From Sphacelaria rigidula (lineage: Eukaryota; Phaeophyceae; Sphacelariales), in the NCBI GenBank assembly GCA_964200075.2, contig CAXNAA020000552.1, positions 1 to 20,251 of the forward strand: a stretch of DNA of 20,251 bases, in the 5' to 3' direction. Shown here piece by piece: positions 16,235 to 20,251 of this stretch; position 1 is the stretch's first letter, and each line of letters opens with the position of its first letter. The position numbers were made by a program, and so were the translations under genes. The notes below the pieces were generated by a model. It did no database searches. It was not told where the DNA came from and saw only the letters and a program-made list of their open reading frames with translations.

Positions 16235-18068
16235 GGGTCGGCTCATTTGGGGCATAGATCGTGACCTGTCCGAGGTGTGTTATCAACTGTCCACGTTTGT
16301 CCGATGGTGATCTGTAGAACCCGCATGACCCGTACATGATCGCCCAGTGACAAGCTGTACGACCTACGCCATACACACGCGTTCATGTACAACTGATCTG
16401 CAGAACTGTGTCATCCGCACCACATCATTACATAGTTGACATCTATACAACTCGACTTATTCAATGCAGCAGGTTGTCATACACCCGTACGATTCGCATC
16501 CATGTATACCAGAAGCTACCCCTTAACTATGGATCCTGAATCCAGTATACAAGAAACGGTTTCCCGCACCCGTAAGATTCGAATCCAGAATACAATGAAC
16601 AATTTTGCAGTATATTTCACCTTCTAACCTGCATGACCCGGGAACATCGTGCATGTCCACAAGTCAGTAGGTTGACAGTGTCAGCCTGGGCACATGGAAC
16701 ATGAAGCTCGTATATTTCTTCCGAGTCGTTATACTGCAGATGTGCACATATTTTTTCCAGGGCACTTATCTCTGCATGTCAAAAGTTGAGCCAGGCTAGT
16801 ACGACGGTGTTGAACAGCGTGGAGAGCTTTGATTTGACTTGACTTAGAGCAGGGCTCCTCACGTGGTCCCCCGTCGTCGTACTCGACTGGCCCGACGCTT
16901 GAATTTCGACGTGCCACGATCGTTGAATTTTGCAACGTGTAACGATAAGTGGTCTGTTTTTTCCCCCGAGGATCTGTAATGTCAGAGTTTGTCCACAACA
17001 AAAACCTGGACCCTAAAATCTAGTGTGCAGCCTCAGAAAAAAAAGAAGTTGACTGAAAAGCTAGGCTTTTACTTGTTATGCTAGCACGGGTTCTGTGTGC
17101 ATGTGACCCTTCATTATTTTCAAGATGATTTTTTTTCAAAAACCGTCCTGGCATAATAAGCAAACGCTTATTAGAAGCGCACCCCTACCCTTGAATCACA
17201 ATCCTCGCCCAGGACTAACTAGTGACGTGTACGGGTATCACTGTGGAAAATTGATCTGCTCGCATGCTCAACACGGTGTAGGTGTGGAAGAAACGGAATA
17301 TACCGCGAGCTCAGGAGCGAGGTCATCTCTCACAAGAAGCATCACGATGATGACAGCCGCCCCCATTCGCTTCACTCAGTCAGAAACCACAGCAGCGGCC
17401 TCTGAGCACTAGCATTAGCAGCGCAACAACAACGTCAACATCCGCAGAAGGGTAGCCCGATATGTTTGTTGTTGAGTCGGCGGGAAACAATGATAGCACT
17501 AGACCCAGAGGGTTGTGGTTCGTGTAGTAGATGAGACGTATGTTCAGTTGTTCCAGCGGCAGTACGGACGACTGTTTTCGCATTCCCTCGTTCAGGGTGC
17601 GCGCGCACTCACGCGTAGCGGGAGAAAGAAGAAACGATATGTTGCTATATGCTCAATTGAGTCATCATGACGCTGTTCAACCAGCGTCTGACAAATATTA
17701 CGCGTGAAGAGTCCTCAACGTATACATACTGCCAGCGTTAATGAAGCACGGATACCTCCCGCACGCGTTCCCGACGACCAGCCGTATGACCTGTGCGATC
17801 TGTGGTTGATCTGTATCTGTATGACGCGTTTAACCTACACACTTCTCGGTTGTTGACCTCTAGAATCCAGTCGCTTCGTGCACATATGCTGATGAACGAT
17901 ATGTATGGCATTGTGAATCGTACAAGTACGCTTCATGGTGATCTGTATGACCCGAGAATTCGTACGAACCTCACATTGTTGTTTTGTATGATCTATTGAT
18001 CTGTACACAATGTCCTTGGACACACCTGTGTGATCCGAATTAGGTGTCTCGCAACGCCAACAGCAACC
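16235..18068. other. noncoding interval, no gene recognised
   Basis: None of the short open frames resembles a known protein and none is long. The only structure is degenerate: repeated words such as ATGACCCG and GATCTGTA (about 16305, 16630, 17785, 17808, 17938), an 85-bp-period repeat at 16482-16610 and a small hairpin TAATAAGC-aaac-GCTTATTA at 17154-17173. Confidence 0.5.
16482..16610. repeat. degenerate 85-bp direct repeat
   Basis: CACCCGTACGATTCGCATCC at 16482 and CACCCGTAAGATTCGAATCC at 16567 agree at 18 of 20 positions, and a partial copy (CTGAATCCAGTATAC, about 16536) lies between. Purpose unknown. Confidence 0.5.
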
Positions 18069-18484
18069 AACAGCGGATTCTCGAAAATGGGGTTGAAACA
18101 AAATGAGTTTAAACTTTTAATCCGTGCTTCCCCTGACCTAAATTTATGTCAAATGACTTTCATACGGACGACCTCATCCCTCCCGACCTCCCTAAACCTG
18201 TTTCGGGGGATTTCTACCCTTCCGTTTCCCTAGAGCGTATGTGCGAAAGCATACTTTTGCCTAGATTTCGGGGTGAAAGAAGGACGTTTTTTGGCCCAAA
18301 AATCGTGCTTTGGCACATACCCGCGGAAGGCAATAAATCCCTCGAAATAGTTTAAGGGAGATCGGGAGGGATGGGGTCGTTCACATGAAAGGTATTTATC
18401 ATGAATTTGGGTCAGGGAGAACACGGCTTTTGAGTTGAACCTCATTTATTTGCTTTTCAACCTCACTTTCAGGAATCCACTATT
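18069..18484. mobile_element. 416-bp fold-back element
   Basis: The left end AACAGCGGATTCTCGAAAAT and the inverted right end AATAGTGGATTCCTGAAAGT begin two arms of about 190 bases. They remain alignable through CCCTGACC-AAATT, CATCCCTCCCGA, TTCG-GGGATTT, the GTATGTGC-AAGCA block and CCCCGAAATCTAGG, so nearly the whole element can fold into one hairpin. AACC flanks both sides (18065-18068, 18485-18488), a plausible 4-bp target duplication. It has no coding capacity. The termini match those of family X copies 2 and 3. Confidence 0.82.
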
Positions 18485-18668
18485 AACCTGTGTGTCCTCA
18501 TAACCCGTACAAGATACGTCCCTCGTGATCGATGTTACCCGGATCACGAGTACCTTTCCATGACTGGTTGCACTGTGCCATTTGAATCGTGTCCTCCTGT
18601 GTGACCCCGGCTGGTGCGTCCACATATACCGAACGGTGTAAACCGCCGCCCAGAATAGACGGGACGAC

Positions 18669-18706
<38 letters not shown>

Positions 18707-19288
18707 ACCTGCATAACTCAAATGACACGGGTAATGATATGTCCGACGTGTGAAAACAAGTAATTTGTACCCATCTCATCTATGTTTGAACTGCCATGAT
18801 CAGAATGAAACATGCCACTAGGCAGCGAAGTAGTCCACCTCTAGTCCACCTCTAGGAGAACTACGTACTCATGTTGACGACCGTGATTGGTTCTATTGGT
18901 CATTCCGCGCCTCTCGGGCCTCGTTCCTGGCTTCGAATCTTCTGCGGGAAACTTCCAGACACATGGTTGACTTGGTGAGCTTTTTGGCTGCTCTGCGGAC
19001 AGACACCCCCCCGTCAATAACTAACCCCCCCCGGCCACTTGAAACCTCCGAATGTCTCCCGACTGTCAGCCTGTGAAACTGTTCCGAGGCGACGCTTGCT
19101 GTCCAAGGGTTAAGCTCTCATAACTATTTGTCACCCGGATGAATTGGGTGATCCGCTTGTCTTATTCGTCGTCTAATCAAGGGGGAGATGCCCATCTGCT
19201 CAAAAGTTCGGCCAACTTTTCTTTTTGATTAAACACCATGTATGTGGAGTAATTACTATACCGTGCGGTGATAGTGTCCATACTAAAT
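18485..19288. other. noncoding interval, no gene recognised
   Basis: Contains the (CA)n run at 18670-18703, an 11-bp tandem duplication TAGTCCACCTC at 18831-18852 and two ATTGG pentamers near 18885-18900 (inverted CCAAT boxes, possibly chance). No convincing reading frame. Confidence 0.45.
18670..18703. repeat. (CA)n microsatellite
   Basis: About 17 uninterrupted CA units. It creates spurious Val-Cys reading frames on the minus strand. Confidence 0.95.
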
Positions 19289-19536
19289 ACTTCTGCTGAG
19301 ATAGCCCCCCCCCCCGAACCGGCCAAAAATGTGCACGGAGGCGATGATCATGAATGCCGTTAGAGCTCATTTCGTGCTGCACGGCGCGATGCATTGGGCG
19401 TTTTAGCTGAGCTCGGACTGCAACACGCCTCTCATGTGGGCGGAATTGCTGCAGACGAGCCCATTAGTGGAATCGCAGCCGGTTTGTCGGACGGTCTCCG
19501 GTGCACTTTTTGTGGGGGGGCTATCTCGGCATTAGT
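19289..19536. mobile_element. 248-bp inverted-repeat element with CTAAAT duplication
   Basis: The left end ACTTCTGCTGAGATAGCCCC and the inverted right end ACTAATGCCGAGATAGCCCC match at 17 of 20 positions. The similarity continues past a C run of variable length to AAAA-TGCAC and GGAG. The six bases CTAAAT stand directly outside both ends (19283-19288 and 19537-19542). No reading frame. Family not recognised; different from the GAGTGATGC and fold-back elements. Confidence 0.78.
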
Positions 19537-19542
19537 CTAAAT

Positions 19543-19862
19543 TCTATACAAAACCCGGAACGATATATACAGCAGCCGATGATGACGATTTTTGGTGTGA
19601 GCGTGCTTACCCTGGAGCACGGGGGAAACGATCGATGCCCTCACCCTCACCTAATTCGCCATCTATCCATGGCGTACACAAGGTTCTATACTGAGCTCCA
19701 TGTACTTCTAGCAGAGGCGCTAAATAAATGCACTGAATATCTATTTCGTCTCTCAGTTTGAAAGTTGTGCGTTGAAATTTGGTGCAGAGAATCGCTGGGG
19801 CGTAACTACAAAACAACTCTCAAGAAGCTCTTTGAGATTATCTTCTTATTTCATGTCCCCAA
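19543..19862. other. noncoding interval, nothing recognised
   Basis: No gene, repeat or RNA feature found. An 86-codon plus-strand frame crossing it starts inside the neighbouring inverted-repeat element. Confidence 0.4.
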
Positions 19863-19912
19863 AACAGCCTGGATTCGTTTTTGAGGTTCAACATTCAATT
19901 GAGGTTCAACGG
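19863..19912 (+). mobile_element. left terminus of a further fold-back/family X-type element
   Basis: AACAGCCTGGATTCG followed by TGAGGTTCAAC (19883-19893) and again TGAGGTTCAAC (19901-19910 region) repeats the terminal layout seen at 8166, 8514, 18069 and 18484. The element would extend rightward; no inverted partner occurs before the window ends, so its length and content are unknown. Confidence 0.5.
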
Positions 19913-19924
19913 ACCATCGAAATT

Positions 19925-20248
19925 TCATTTTCTTTGTTCGGAAGGCTCGGGGTTCGCAACCGCTTTCGACCATGTGCCCCTAACCCAGAATTTTCTGCAC
20001 GGCAGCGAAAGAATGATGATGAGCAGTCCAACAGAAAAGCCGCCGTCATTCATTGTGCGGCATCTTCTGAGCGACCCCTGCGTCCAAGCGCTGGGGAACA
20101 CGTAACAAAGCATGCTGAAAATATGCTTCTTTAATCTAATCATTAAGGTTTCGAGCGCTTCTTGTTGAGTATCTGAGAGAGACTTCATACTGTTGCGCCG
20201 GCGACGACCGCCGTCAGCGAAACGATCCAATGCGGCGGCAGACGCCAA
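19925..20248 (-). other. unrecognised open frame reaching the window edge
   Basis: 107 codons without a stop run from the right edge (SAAALDRFADGGRRRRNSMK) to a stop at 19925. There is an in-frame ATG at the NSMKSL position, about 20190. I recognise no family. The middle (SDTQQEALETLMIRLKKHIF) is hydrophilic and could be helical. It overlaps a shorter plus-strand frame (PTEKPPSFIVRHLLSDPC), so at most one is real. It may be an exon, part of the element whose end is at 19863, or chance. Confidence 0.18.
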
Positions 20249-20251
20249 CGA

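Noticed and set aside
16729-17001. 90-codon minus-strand frame
   Set aside because: No recognisable domain, no conserved partner in the window, length compatible with chance.
18446-18779. Two minus-strand frames with VCVCVC
   Set aside because: Produced by the CA microsatellite at 18670-18703.

Overview
The window is eukaryotic repeat-rich DNA and I recognise no intact host gene. It contains decayed LTR retrotransposons with eukaryotic Ty3/gypsy and Ty1/copia domain orders, short inverted-repeat elements with target-site duplications, (GT)n/(CA)n microsatellites and a 10-base N scaffold gap. The gypsy pol wording (DHRNL..IF in RNase H, a HISG..N.WGDLLSRW tail, an integrase of the HFDFL/SD..THFKN type) resembles elements I associate with stramenopiles (oomycetes, brown algae). 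That host assignment is an inference of low to moderate confidence.

Layout, left to right. 1-786: three degenerate tandem units of about 125-138 bp and a perfect 20-bp palindrome. 787-5858 (minus strand): a dead Ty3/gypsy element, read right to left as gag, protease, RT, RNase H, integrase, with many stops and frameshifts and no LTR pair I could identify. 6381-9205: three copies of one unrecognised repeat, called family X here, in orientation +, -, +. Copies 1 and 2 face each other tail to tail across a tRNA-like segment; copies 2 and 3 stand head to head across a GGATAYCCAT-rich minisatellite. Copy 2 carries a 244-bp MITE and a 54-bp GT run.

9355-16229 (minus strand): a complete but dead Ty1/copia element with two recognisable LTRs, a near-identical target duplication (GATCG/AATCG) and a primer-binding site that looks like the half-tRNA type (tRNA-Met anticodon arm). 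Two younger elements sit inside it: a 112-bp MITE in the left LTR (TSD TGTA), related to the MITE in family X copy 2, and a 409-bp TG...CA insertion between integrase and RT (TSD TATG). 16235-20251: apparently noncoding DNA holding a 416-bp fold-back element (TSD AACC), a 248-bp inverted-repeat element (TSD CTAAAT) and, at 19863, another terminus of the fold-back type.

The retroelement genes do not work together any more: both pol genes have stops, frameshifts and altered catalytic or zinc-binding residues. The more novel material is the small-element layer. Five termini spread over 12 kb share one terminal sequence, which links family X to the fold-back element, and several empty sites can be read inside the window itself because duplicated LTRs or continuous protein motifs show the pre-insertion sequence.
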